DNA from: Entamoeba histolytica HM-1:IMSS
Taxonomy: Eukaryota; Evosea; Mastigamoebida; Endamoebidae
DNA length: 31,155 nt
NCBI RefSeq assembly: GCF_000208925.1
Contig: NW_001915022.1
Location: 1-31,155 of the forward strand
Reading direction: 5' to 3'
The notes under the pieces were generated by a model. It made no database searches, was not told where the DNA came from, and worked only from the letters and a program-made list of their open reading frames with translations. Both the position numbers and the translations under genes were made by a program. Below, piece by piece: positions 10,077-19,351 of this stretch (the stretch's first letter is position 1; each line of letters opens with the position of its first letter).

Positions 10077-11135
10077 ATGAACATGTACTCACAACACTCA
10101 TCATTTAGGTCTTCATCACCTGAAAACCATGAGCCATCTACCACAAACACATACGATTTATCATTTCACCCTGTTCATTTACAAAATTCATTTATTTCTC
10201 AACAGCGATATTCTCAAAGAATGGGATCTTTATATAAACGAAACCATCCATCAACTCCATTATTTTATAAATTGTCAAAATCTGTACCTTCTCAAGACAT
10301 TATAAGTCATAATGGGGTTTGTGTTGGTAATGATAATGAATTACCAATTGTTGCTATATTTCCTTGTGATTCAACATCATTTATAACTGCATTCCCTGAT
10401 GCCCAAGAAGTTCATCCAAATGGTCCAGTTAGAGGAATACCAATTCGTTGTGGAAGTATATGGAAAAAGGTAGAGAGATTAGATGAGTTAATGGAGCTTT
10501 CTAAGCCAAGAGATATTAATGATGCTGATTGGTGTAGGTATGTTCATTTGTTTTGTATTTATTGTGGAAAAAGATATACCTCATTGTGGAGTCTTGAAAG
10601 TGATTGTGGTGGTCATGACCATTCAAAAGAGGATGGAAGATGGAAAGAAATTGATATCAGTAATATTGAGAGAGCAAAAAAGGGATTTGACCAAATGAAA
10701 TGTGTTGATGACATAATGAATTCAGTAACAGAAGACAATACATTTGAAATAAATGAAAAAATAACAAAAGAACCGAATAAAGAAGGAGTTGTTGATTTCA
10801 ACCAATTTTTAAATAATAATCCTGATGTATTAACAAAAACATTTGAATGTAAATTGTGTCATCAACAATTTACTGGACAAGACCGGTTAAACCATTTTAT
10901 GAAAGACCATCATGAAATTTATGATGATATTGTTGGTGTATTTTGGAAAAGAAATTTAAATGAAAAAGAGGAGTGGCATTCATCTTTTTATCAAGACCGT
11001 CGGGAGAGAAGACGTAGTCCACGAAGAGGATTTGAAAATAGAGTAGAAAGAAGATGTGAAGGAAATGAGGGGTTGTTAGATGACATTAAAGCACCTCCAG
11101 CATCTTATTTAAGTTTTTTAGAAAAATTGAATTGA
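10077..11135 (+). CDS. ARS2/SERRATE-like zinc-binding protein
   Basis: A 352-residue single-exon protein. Two regions recall the core of ARS2/SERRATE, the nuclear cap-binding-complex partner that routes capped RNAs to processing, export or decay. One is a segment at about 152-190 (YVHLFCIYCG, then CGGHDH), resembling the ARS2 segment where a VHS/YY motif is followed by C...H residues. The other is a single C2H2 finger at about 256-279 (Cys258, Cys261, His273, His278) like the ARS2 C-terminal finger. The tail has an Arg-rich RRERRRSPRR stretch followed by LDDIKAPPASYLSFLEKLN. The N-terminal 85 residues are Ser/His/Pro-rich and low complexity. It is much shorter than animal ARS2, and no RRM-like part is evident. 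An unrelated C2H2 protein is the main alternative. Confidence 0.5.
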   Translation: MNMYSQHSSFRSSSPENHEPSTTNTYDLSFHPVHLQNSFISQQRYSQRMGSLYKRNHPSTPLFYKLSKSVPSQDIISHNGVCVGNDNELPIVAIFPCDSTSFITAFPDAQEVHPNGPVRGIPIRCGSIWKKVERLDELMELSKPRDINDADWCRYVHLFCIYCGKRYTSLWSLESDCGGHDHSKEDGRWKEIDISNIERAKKGFDQMKCVDDIMNSVTEDNTFEINEKITKEPNKEGVVDFNQFLNNNPDVLTKTFECKLCHQQFTGQDRLNHFMKDHHEIYDDIVGVFWKRNLNEKEEWHSSFYQDRRERRRSPRRGFENRVERRCEGNEGLLDDIKAPPASYLSFLEKLN

Positions 11136-11257
11136 TTGATTTAATATGAATTGGGGTTTTTAAATATTTTTTTCAATAAATAAAGATAATATAAAAAAGG
11201 CAGAAAAAGAGTATTATGTATTATATTATAAATTTAAAAATCAAAAAATAAATTATT

Positions 11258-11276
11258 AAAGAACTTAAAAAAAAAC
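11258..11276 (+). promoter_or_regulatory. GAACTT element before the Arg-rich gene
   Basis: AAAGAACTTAAAAAAA, with GAACTT at 11261-11266, 33 bases upstream of the ATG at 11294. The same word precedes the adjacent ARS2-like gene. Confidence 0.45.
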
Positions 11277-11293
11277 ACTTCATTATTAACAAG

Positions 11294-11803
11294 ATGTCTG
11301 GAACATACGGTTTGTAGTTATTTTTATGTTCTTGAAGATGAAAAAATGACTTTATTAATCAAATAGAAAAACTTCCACCACGTACTGCTGAACGTAAAAA
11401 GGAAATTCAAGAGAAAAGACAAGTAAGTCAATTAAAACGAAGATTAAGAAAAACACGTCAAGGAGATAGAAATCAAAGAAGGCATTTATCTGACCGTATG
11501 AAACCACGTAGAAATAACCAATTTAATAAAGTGGATGATTTAAAAAGAAGATTAGACCGTTTAGATAGATTAGAAAGACTTCAAAGATTGGCATTATTAG
11601 ATGATATGGTTCAAAAAGAACGTGCTTTTGATCAACAAAGAAGAATTAGAAATGAAAGAAGATTCAGAGAAGATCCTCTTATTGAAGATTTATTAGCTCT
11701 ACGACGTTACAGACAAAGAGCCTTTGAAAGAAGGAGACTTCCCTCTTCTATTGCCCACAGTTCACGAAGACTTCTATCAAGAAGATTATTAGACTTGTAC
11801 TGA
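11294..11803 (+). CDS. Arginine-rich small basic protein (two exons), unknown function
   Basis: Exon 1 (11294-11309) encodes only five codons plus one base. After a 57-bp GTTTGT...TAG intron, exon 2 (11367-11803) continues, giving 150 residues. Without splicing the first in-frame ATG is 11498, which would lose the conserved-looking N-terminus. The protein is very basic, with many RR/KR pairs and an Arg-Leu-Asp helix around residues 75-95 (LDRLDRLERLQRL pattern), so it may form a charged single helix or coiled coil and could bind nucleic acid. The tail is Ser/Arg/Leu-rich. I recognise no family. It follows the ARS2-like gene by 158 bp on the same strand, with a similar GAACTT promoter word. 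Confidence 0.65.
11310..11366 (+). other. Intron of the Arg-rich gene
   Basis: 57 bp, donor GTTTGT, acceptor CAAATAG, phase 1. It joins a 16-base first exon to a long open frame and supplies an ATG close to a GAACTT promoter word. Confidence 0.75.
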
Positions 11804-13099
11804 GAAAAAAGTTTCATTTGATTGCTTTTATTCAAATTTGTTTTTAATGTTTTCTTATAAATTATTTCATTTAATCAGATTAAATTTTTTTTTGTGAATG
11901 AAAGAAATAATATAATTTTGTTAAGATACTTTTATGACTGGTATTGTTTTGAATATTTTTATATTAACAATACCATTTAATGTCAATAAAACTAAATTAA
12001 TCTTATCAGAGATATAATAGAACAAAGAATGGATTTTTGGATTAATTTATTTTGTAGTTATTCTAAAGTTCATTAACCATTCTGTAGTTGAAAATATCTA
12101 TTTAAAAATTAACCAATTTGTTTGTAGTTATTAGAGATTATAACAAACATATTACTAATAATTGTTTTATTGTTTAACTTGTTTCATAATAAAATTTTTA
12201 TAAATCATTAAAACTATTTTTGATAAAAGAAGTATTGAAGTATAATTTCATTTTAGTATTTACAACAAAGATTGTAACGTGCTGTTAGTACATAAGAAAA
12301 TTCATTAACAAAGAAACTAGTTGTTTCTAATATATGGAATGAATGCAAATTCATTTTAAAAAAAATAAACAAAAGGTTATTAGTTATGATACCTATTCTT
12401 AGACAAACTTTTAAACCATTCAAGTCAAATTAAACAACCACCATAATATTTCAAATAATACATCTGTTTAAAGAAGAATTTAACTTGTTGTGGTTATATT
12501 AGATTTATTTTGGGGTATTGGTTCATATAATATTTAGAGAAAAAAACCAACATCCAATATCCTTTCTTCTTATTTACTACTAATGAACATTAGTGTTAAT
12601 AGAATATTTGATCTACTGAAAATAGATTAAATAATTTTTAGAATAACAACATCAACTAATTAGTCTTTAAATAAATAAACCTCGAAAAAAAAGAAAAGAA
12701 AATTACAAAAGGAAGAATATATCATTTGAATTTTCATATAAACCCACAGCATTAAGATTGCCATGTTAGGATTATAATATTAAAATATTGAACTAACTTT
12801 TTTAAAATAGTAGAAAAAATCAAAAATGCTAGTTCTAAAAATATATATGTGATATAAACTTACAATATTTAAAAATAAAATGGCGAATGAATGATAAACA
12901 AAAAAAAAAATAGAAACTTCATTATTCGAATAAAAATCCTTCTTTAAAAAAATATAACGAAAAAATAGTTATGACTGACAATGAATAGTTAAAATAAAAT
13001 CGGATTTTACTTCTAAATATTATACTATTCTTTTATTGAAACGAAGTTCAGATTATTTTTATGTTATTATATCCAAATATATAAAAAGAAAGAATATTG
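11804..13099. other. 1.3-kb intergenic region without recognisable genes
   Basis: Very A/T-rich. The word TTTGTAGTTATT occurs twice, near 12053 and near 12121, but nothing else links the two surroundings. No open frame of useful length, tRNA or structural RNA was seen. Confidence 0.5.
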
Positions 13100-13137
13100 G
13101 AACTAAACTTCATCTAAAAAAATAAAAAAGTACTACT
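13077..13137 (+). promoter_or_regulatory. Promoter-like elements before the small acidic gene
   Basis: ATATATAAAAAG near 13077-13088 is TATA-like. GAACT lies at 13100-13104, 38 bases before the ATG, in the context TTGGAACTAAAC. Their order and closeness to the start support the small gene downstream. Confidence 0.4.
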
Positions 13138-13365
13138 ATGGGACATCATACTTGTATTGTTTCTTCAATAAGTCCAATTAAAACACTATCAGCACCATTA
13201 TTTTATAACCTTCAAATATATGAAATCCAAGAAATGGAAATTGAAGATGAAATATTAGATATATTGTGTAATCATGAAAGATACTCTGATGATGGGGATA
13301 GTTCAATTCTATCAGATCCAGAAGTGGTTGTTGAACGTTCAGTTAATCCAGGGTTATGTTTATGA
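13138..13365 (+). CDS. Small acidic hypothetical protein
   Basis: 75 residues starting MGHHTC and ending NPGLCL. The first half is mixed. The second half is acidic, with EMEIEDEILDIL and a DDGDSS stretch. Gly2 followed by Cys6 could suggest lipid modification of the N-terminus, but the sequence is not a strong myristoylation match. Base composition is clearly richer in G/C than the flanks, and GAAC and TATA-like elements precede the ATG, which argues for a real gene despite its size. No family is recognised. A chance ORF is the alternative. Confidence 0.5.
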   Translation: MGHHTCIVSSISPIKTLSAPLFYNLQIYEIQEMEIEDEILDILCNHERYSDDGDSSILSDPEVVVERSVNPGLCL

Positions 13366-13744
13366 TAAGTTCTTAATAATGAAAATATAATTTATATTTA
13401 GCATGAAATAATAATAATAATTTATCTGTGTTTTTATTTGTATTTTAATTTCATTTTGAATGAACTACTTTTCTTAATAAAGTTATTTTTCGTATAATTA
13501 TTCTTCTTCTTTCCTCAAATACTGAATGATGTTTTTAACTTCCTTTTTATTTGACTTGAAATGAATTTTAAAAATATAAAACATTTTTTATTTTAATTAA
13601 TAAATTTTTGTTTTATATTACACAATAAAAAAGAATTATAAAAATAATAAAACGAAACTAATAAAAAAACCCTATTTCTACAAAAAAAAATAAAAAAGAA
13701 AGAAAAAAAAAAAAGGGAAAGAAAAAAAAAAGTAATTATTTGAA
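13366..13744. other. Intergenic region with a purine tract before Spb1
   Basis: 379 bp. The 3' part (13680-13740) is an almost pure A/G tract directly upstream of the Spb1 start and presumably lies in its promoter or leader. No GAAC word is obvious. Confidence 0.35.
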
Positions 13745-16234
13745 ATGGGAAAAGAGGGAAAAGCTGGCAAAGAACGTTTAGATAAGTACTATCACTTAGC
13801 TAAACAATATGGTTATAGAGCTAGAAGTGCATTTAAACTTGTTCAAATGAATAAAAGATATGACTTTCTTAGTTCAGCACATATCTTAATTGATTTATGT
13901 GCAGCCCCTGGAGGGTGGTGTCAAGTAGCAACCAAAGAAATGCCAGTTGAATCTAAAATTTTTGGAGTAGATTTAGAGCCAATATTACCAATTCCAAGAT
14001 GTACAACATATGTAGGGGATATTACAACTGGAATGTGTTTTGCTGAAATGAAAAAATTAATGAAAGGAGAACATGCAGATGTAGTGTTACATGATGGTTC
14101 ACCAAACATGGGAAAATCTTGGATTCAAGATGCATATACTCAATCAGAATTATGTATTGCAGCATTAAAGTTTGCAGTAACATTTTTAAAAAAAGGAGGA
14201 TGGTTTATATCAAAAGTCTTTAGGTCACAAGATTACTACGCTATTCTTTTTGTTTTTGAAAAATTCTTTAAATCTGTTATTGCAACTAAACCTCCTGCAT
14301 CTCGTAATACATCTGCTGAAGTTTATTTAGTTTGTAAAGACTTCTTAGCACCTTCTAAGTATGACCCTAATTTACTCGATCCAAAATTTGTTTTTGCTAA
14401 AGAAGAAGAAACTCAAGTACCTGATTTATTTAGTACTAAACGTCCTAAACCTCAAGGTTATGATACTTCAAAAGCATTAGTTTATAATGTTGGTAATGCA
14501 AAAGAATTCTTACAAGCAGAAGATCCAAAAGCATGGTTAGCTACACACACTGCTATTCAATTTGATGAAGGACTACCTGTTACAGAAGATATTAAAGGGT
14601 ATGGGAGTGATATTAGAATGCTTGGGTCAGCTGAATTAAAGTTATTATTAAAATGGAGAGATATCATTGTCAAAAAAATCAAGAAAGAACAAGAAGAAGC
14701 AGACAAAATTAAGGCTGAAGAAGAAAAAATGAAAATGGAGGATAAGATATTAACTGAACAAGAAGAGCTCCAAAAGGAATTAGAAAGAGAGGAAGAAGAA
14801 GAAAGAGAAGAGGAAATAGCTAAAAATAAGAAAACAGCAAAACAAAAACGTGCAGAAGAAAAAAAGAAAAGAAAAGAACAAAGAATTAAAGAGGGTGGAA
14901 TGGATATCGCTAATTCAAGTGGATATGATGAGGTTGATCAACTCTTTAGCATTGACGATTTAAAGAGTCAACAAGATTTAGATAATTTCTTTAATATGAC
15001 TAATCCTGTAGAATTAGAAGAGGAAGAAGAGCAAAGAAAAAAAGAAGAAGAAGAAAACGAAAAAAGAGCTGAGCAAGAAAGACTAGAACAAATGACATAT
15101 GACCAACGTTTAGATGAACAATTCGAACGGGAGTATAAAGAATTCCTTGAGAGAAGAGGAAAAGTTAAGGTATTGGCTAAAGTTGGTGAAATGAAACGGA
15201 GTGTGATGGTTCAATCAAGCCTTAATGATGGAGACATTATCCGTCAAGCTGATCAAAAGCCAAGAGAAGAAGTTATTGAAGAGATTGATGATGTTGTACA
15301 TCAAAAAGGAATATTATCTTCTGAAGGAAAAAACAATAAAGAAGATTTATGGTGGAGTAGAAATGGAATGGATGATATTTCTGTTCAAATGGGTATTTTA
15401 GAAGAGGTTTTAAAGAAAGACCAGGCTAAAGAAGAAAAGTTAAAAGGAGAAGTGAAAAATGAGATTGATGACAAATATGAAGAAGAGGTTCAGGGAGAAG
15501 ATCAGGTTATAAAAGAAGAGAGTGATAAAGAAGAGAATGAAGTAGTTGTATCTGAGGATGGAGAAAGTGATGAATATGAAGAGGCTGAAGACAGCAATAA
15601 GGATAATGAATCAAGTGAAGAGGATGATGAACTAAATTGGGGTCCTCATATGGGAAAAGAAAAGCTTAGTCAAGCATTAATTGTTGCAGGAAGAATAGTA
15701 AAAGATCCTAAACAAAAGAAACGGTTATTAGAACAACATATTTCAAGATGGACATTACCAGAAGATGAAGATACTCCAGCTTGGTTTAGGCATGAAGAAG
15801 AAGAACATAATAAATTAACACTACCAGAAACTAAAGAAGAAGTAGCTGCAATGAGAAGGAGATTAAGAGAAATTGATTCTGCTCCAATAAAGAAGGCATG
15901 GGAGGCAGAGGCTAGAAAGAAAAAGAAGTTACAAACAAGGATGAGAGCTCTTGAACAACAAGCATCAAAAATTGAGGGAGATGGTGAAATGAATTCAAAA
16001 GAGCAGTTAAGAATTCTTACCAAAAAAGCAAAAAAACTTAACAAAAAATTCTCTACCCATGAAGGTGTTAGGTTTGTTAGTTCTAAGACAGGTAAGACAG
16101 TAGGAGGATCATCAGGAAGAATGAAATTAGTTGATCCAAGAATGAAAAAAGAATTAAGGGCTAAAAAACGAATTGAAAAAGGAAAAGCTAAGAAAGGAGG
16201 AAAAGGAAAGAAAAGTTTTGCTAAAAGAAGATAA
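13745..16234 (+). CDS. SPB1: Spb1/FTSJ3-type rRNA 2'-O-methyltransferase
   Basis: 829 residues, normal length for Spb1, the nucleolar AdoMet-dependent enzyme that methylates the 25S/28S rRNA A-loop and is needed for 60S subunit assembly. The FtsJ/RrmJ methyltransferase domain spans about 20-205, with the AdoMet site DLCAAPGGWCQVA at 50-62. The catalytic K-D-K-E tetrad is intact: Lys31, Asp117 (LHDGSPN), Lys157 (ISKVFR) and Glu192 (NTSAEVYLVC). A conserved middle domain follows at about 230-310, then long Glu/Lys-rich coiled and acidic stretches (310-480 and 560-630). The C-terminal Spb1 domain from about 640 includes LNWGPHMGKEKLSQALIVAGRIVKDPKQKKRL and DTPAWFRHEEEEHN-like signatures, ending in a Lys/Gly-rich nucleolar-type tail. 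No introns or breaks were found. Confidence 0.97.
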   Translation: MGKEGKAGKERLDKYYHLAKQYGYRARSAFKLVQMNKRYDFLSSAHILIDLCAAPGGWCQVATKEMPVESKIFGVDLEPILPIPRCTTYVGDITTGMCFAEMKKLMKGEHADVVLHDGSPNMGKSWIQDAYTQSELCIAALKFAVTFLKKGGWFISKVFRSQDYYAILFVFEKFFKSVIATKPPASRNTSAEVYLVCKDFLAPSKYDPNLLDPKFVFAKEEETQVPDLFSTKRPKPQGYDTSKALVYNVGNAKEFLQAEDPKAWLATHTAIQFDEGLPVTEDIKGYGSDIRMLGSAELKLLLKWRDIIVKKIKKEQEEADKIKAEEEKMKMEDKILTEQEELQKELEREEEEEREEEIAKNKKTAKQKRAEEKKKRKEQRIKEGGMDIANSSGYDEVDQLFSIDDLKSQQDLDNFFNMTNPVELEEEEEQRKKEEEENEKRAEQERLEQMTYDQRLDEQFEREYKEFLERRGKVKVLAKVGEMKRSVMVQSSLNDGDIIRQADQKPREEVIEEIDDVVHQKGILSSEGKNNKEDLWWSRNGMDDISVQMGILEEVLKKDQAKEEKLKGEVKNEIDDKYEEEVQGEDQVIKEESDKEENEVVVSEDGESDEYEEAEDSNKDNESSEEDDELNWGPHMGKEKLSQALIVAGRIVKDPKQKKRLLEQHISRWTLPEDEDTPAWFRHEEEEHNKLTLPETKEEVAAMRRRLREIDSAPIKKAWEAEARKKKKLQTRMRALEQQASKIEGDGEMNSKEQLRILTKKAKKLNKKFSTHEGVRFVSSKTGKTVGGSSGRMKLVDPRMKKELRAKKRIEKGKAKKGGKGKKSFAKRR

Positions 16235-16303
16235 AAACTAACAACAAATATTTAATTTTGATTGATTTTTTTTGGAATTACAATGAACTGAGACATGTTT
16301 TGT

Positions 16304-16504
16304 TTATTGATAATGAGAATGCCTAGAAGAGGAAACGGATGAAACAGAATCTAACCAGAAAGATAGTCCATTATTATTTTCTGTAAAATGACGACGTAAG
16401 TTTTTTTTTGTTAATGCCATTTTTACAGTAATTTGAATATTTGGAAATTCTTCAAATTCTTGAATAGGTAAATGAGGTGGATATTCTTTAAATGATTTGT
16501 TCAT
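16304..16504 (-). CDS. Small hypothetical protein
   Basis: 66 residues on the minus strand, convergent with Spb1 and ending 69 bp from its stop. The codons are noticeably richer in G/C than the surrounding DNA, and the sequence has ordinary soluble composition (EYPPHLPIQEFEEFPN, a basic KKNLRRHF patch and a Ser/His-rich tail). That makes it more believable than the Phe/Ile chance ORFs nearby. TATTTAAA overlaps the ATG, so if that is a TATA element the start may be the internal Met29 instead. No family is recognised. Confidence 0.45.
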   Translation of the reverse strand: MNKSFKEYPPHLPIQEFEEFPNIQITVKMALTKKNLRRHFTENNNGLSFWLDSVSSVSSSRHSHYQ

Positions 16505-18436
16505 TTAAATAGTAACAAATGAATAAATTCAATTTTTAAGATTACTTTCCAAAGGGTGACAGAATAAAAGACTATTGAAAAGATTCAATCTCATTGAGAA
16601 GATTATAACTAGGAATAGATATTTATCTTAGACATAATATTTTGTAGTAAAAAATGTTATTTTTATTTGATTTTGTGTGTTATTTATTCAAGGTTAGGAT
16701 GTTTGAAGATTTAAATTCAGAAACATTATACACAATGTTAAAATAACTCAAATAATTGAATCATCAATTATTATTTGGTTATGATGTTGTTTTGATGAAA
16801 CAATACTAATTCAATACTGATGGTTATTATTTATTAATATTTGTTATAATGATTGTTCGTGAAGTATTTATTATGAAAGAGTATTATTTATTTATCAATA
16901 TTCATGTATATTTATTAATAATAATTTTGAATTGAATGTACTGGTATTATTAAGACAAAGTGATAAATGAATGATGATAATCAATGAAATGAAACATAAT
17001 CATACTGTTATTAGATATATTCAACATAAAATAATAAAATAAAGAATGGTGAGTTTTAATAATCATTAAATTCAAAACTAAATAACAACTTAAATGAAGA
17101 ATATTTATATTAATGATGGTTGAAAAACATCAATTCACAAGGAATAAATCATGACGAATAAAGTGAAACATTCACTTCTCAATATGATGAAAATATAACT
17201 ATTAAATAAATAATAATTTATTTATTATCTATTCAAAGATATGTTGTAGAAAGAGTTTGAATTATTTATTATGTTCATTATTCATTGACAATCTCATTGT
17301 CTTTAATTTTCTGTTTTTTGTTTTGTTGATAGTTAGTTTCTGTCACTTTCAATGAAATAGCAAAGAATATCATTGTTTTTTCATTATAAATAATGTTATT
17401 ATGAAGAGACATTAACATACTGCATTATTTGATTATTATTTTCATATTTATTTTTGTATAATTCATATTAAATGTTCACAGAATCATTATTGATATTTTA
17501 ACTGATGTTTTTGTATAACTGTGTGATATAATTAGTACTATGAACTTATCATAATATGAATATTTCATTTGCTAATGAATAAAATAAAGTTAAATTATCT
17601 CAATATTCATTGACAATAACATATATTTTATCTTATACACATTGTCTCATTGGCAGTGATTAAATAAACAAATACATCTTAATACTTTAATGATTTAATT
17701 GAATACTTTAATATAATGATGTATATTTTCTTCATTAACAATTTCTTTGTTTATTTATTGAATTTAGTTGATAATTCATTATTAACACTACAACAACGTT
17801 TTGAATATCTTTTACTGAAGACATTTGACCATTTTCTTTTTAGTTTGTTGTCTAATATCTTTTGAATATCAAATCATTCTTATTTTCGTTCAATTCACTA
17901 TTTTTCTACATCAAATCGTTGTATTGTTATGTTCTAATGAGTATCCATTCAATTCAATGAATGTAAGATGTTATGAATATTGTGTATTTTCTTCATTTGA
18001 CTATTCTTGTTTATTTGAGTACTACCATAATAAATTTAATAACATCAACTTCACTAAATCAAACAATGTCATATTTAGTATTAAATGAGAGTTTACATTC
18101 ATACAAGAGTCATTTTGTACAATTACTTTATAATAATTCATTAGTCAAATGTAAAAACATTTAGAATCTTTCAAATGAAGCAAAACATATATTTTTATTG
18201 TGAAACAAAATAAAATACATTTAGTTGATATTGACATAATTCACAAATAGAAGCAACAAATAAAATGAGTATGATGTTAATCTTAAATAATAACAAGGAA
18301 TTATAGAAATAAATAAAAATGACAAATGTACTTTTAATTATATAAGAATTTCTAACTGAATTTGATACTTCTCTTTATCTATAACAAGAATATGTTTTAG
18401 TAAAAATAAACAAAAGATAAACGTCAATTAAATATA
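16505..18436. other. 1.9-kb gene-poor region
   Basis: No supported gene. Frames at 17716-18164 give short hydrophobic peptides, some of them coding-like (a Leu/Phe-rich stretch with QQRFEYLLLKTFDHF), but with stops and no start context. They could be decayed sequence or chance. No RNA gene or mobile element could be identified. Confidence 0.4.
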
Positions 18437-19351
18437 TTACAATAATTCTAGTGTCACTTCTACTCCATAATGATCAGACATATAAGGAAATGGTTTGTTT
18501 GTTGTTTGAAATTTACATACATTTGTTTGAATGGCTTTTAATTCTTTTCTTTCTCTTCCATTCTTAATTCCCCAAATATAATCAAGTCGTGCATTAATCG
18601 GTGCTGGAACTTTAGATGTAATAACTGTGTCAACTTGTTCTCCATCGATAACTTCACTGTGTGTGATTGGATGAACTTTCTTATCCTCAAACAAAAAGTC
18701 ATGTGCTTCAATATCAAATTCATTAGAATGGAGAGTGGTAAGAAAATCATCATATTCTTTTGTTCCTCCTTTAATGTTTAAATCTCCTTCAAATATGATT
18801 GGATCATTGTCATGTGCTGTACATTCATTAATAAAATGAAGACATTCATTGATTTGTGTATTTCGATGACGTCTTGATTTGGCATTGTCTTCTCTACTTT
18901 CATAATAATCTGCTTGAAGATGTGTAGAAAACAGATGAATTTCTTTTCCAAATCCAATGTCAATTTTTGTATGAATAACTCCTTTTGCAGATGCTCCATC
19001 TGAATAACATCCTCTTGTATAAATCTTTTGGTGTTGACTTACAATGGGAAAACGTGATAATATACATACACCACCATCAACTGGATAGATAGGCCATTTT
19101 GGTCTTTCTAGATGAGCTTCATACACAAATCCTTGTTGTTTTGCTTTTTCTATGAAGATTCGTCGTTTAGATGAAAATGCACCAAACAACTCTTGAAATG
19201 CCACTATGTCATACTTGTTAAGTTCTTCATCACAAAACGTCATTAGTCTTTCTTTCTTATAATCATTTCCTCGTGCAGTAATTCCTGGTGGACGACAATA
19301 AATGTTGTAAGTAAGTATTTTGATTGTTTGTCGATGAAGGGGATTGTTCAT
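18437..19351 (-). CDS. Neutral sphingomyelinase-like phosphodiesterase (EEP superfamily)
   Basis: 304 residues of the endonuclease/exonuclease/phosphatase fold, with the look of bacterial and eukaryotic neutral sphingomyelinases, which cleave sphingomyelin to ceramide and phosphocholine using Mg2+. The catalytic set is present: Asn16 (LTYNIYC), Glu54 (AFQELFG), His144 (FSTHLQA), Asp190 and Asn192 (FEGDLNI), and the C-terminal SDH with Asp293 and His294. No N-terminal signal peptide or membrane segment is visible, which suggests a cytosolic enzyme or unconventional export. Length matches the minimal catalytic domain. It stands alone, with 1.9 kb and 3.5 kb of non-coding DNA on its two sides. 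Substrate choice within this superfamily cannot be fixed from motifs alone. Confidence 0.85.
   Translation of the reverse strand: MNNPLHRQTIKILTYNIYCRPPGITARGNDYKKERLMTFCDEELNKYDIVAFQELFGAFSSKRRIFIEKAKQQGFVYEAHLERPKWPIYPVDGGVCILSRFPIVSQHQKIYTRGCYSDGASAKGVIHTKIDIGFGKEIHLFSTHLQADYYESREDNAKSRRHRNTQINECLHFINECTAHDNDPIIFEGDLNIKGGTKEYDDFLTTLHSNEFDIEAHDFLFEDKKVHPITHSEVIDGEQVDTVITSKVPAPINARLDYIWGIKNGRERKELKAIQTNVCKFQTTNKPFPYMSDHYGVEVTLELL

Noticed and set aside
16384..16440. Possible extra exon or intron in the small minus-strand ORF at 16304-16504
   Set aside because: No GTTTGT donor with a matching TAG acceptor is present, so the unspliced reading is kept.
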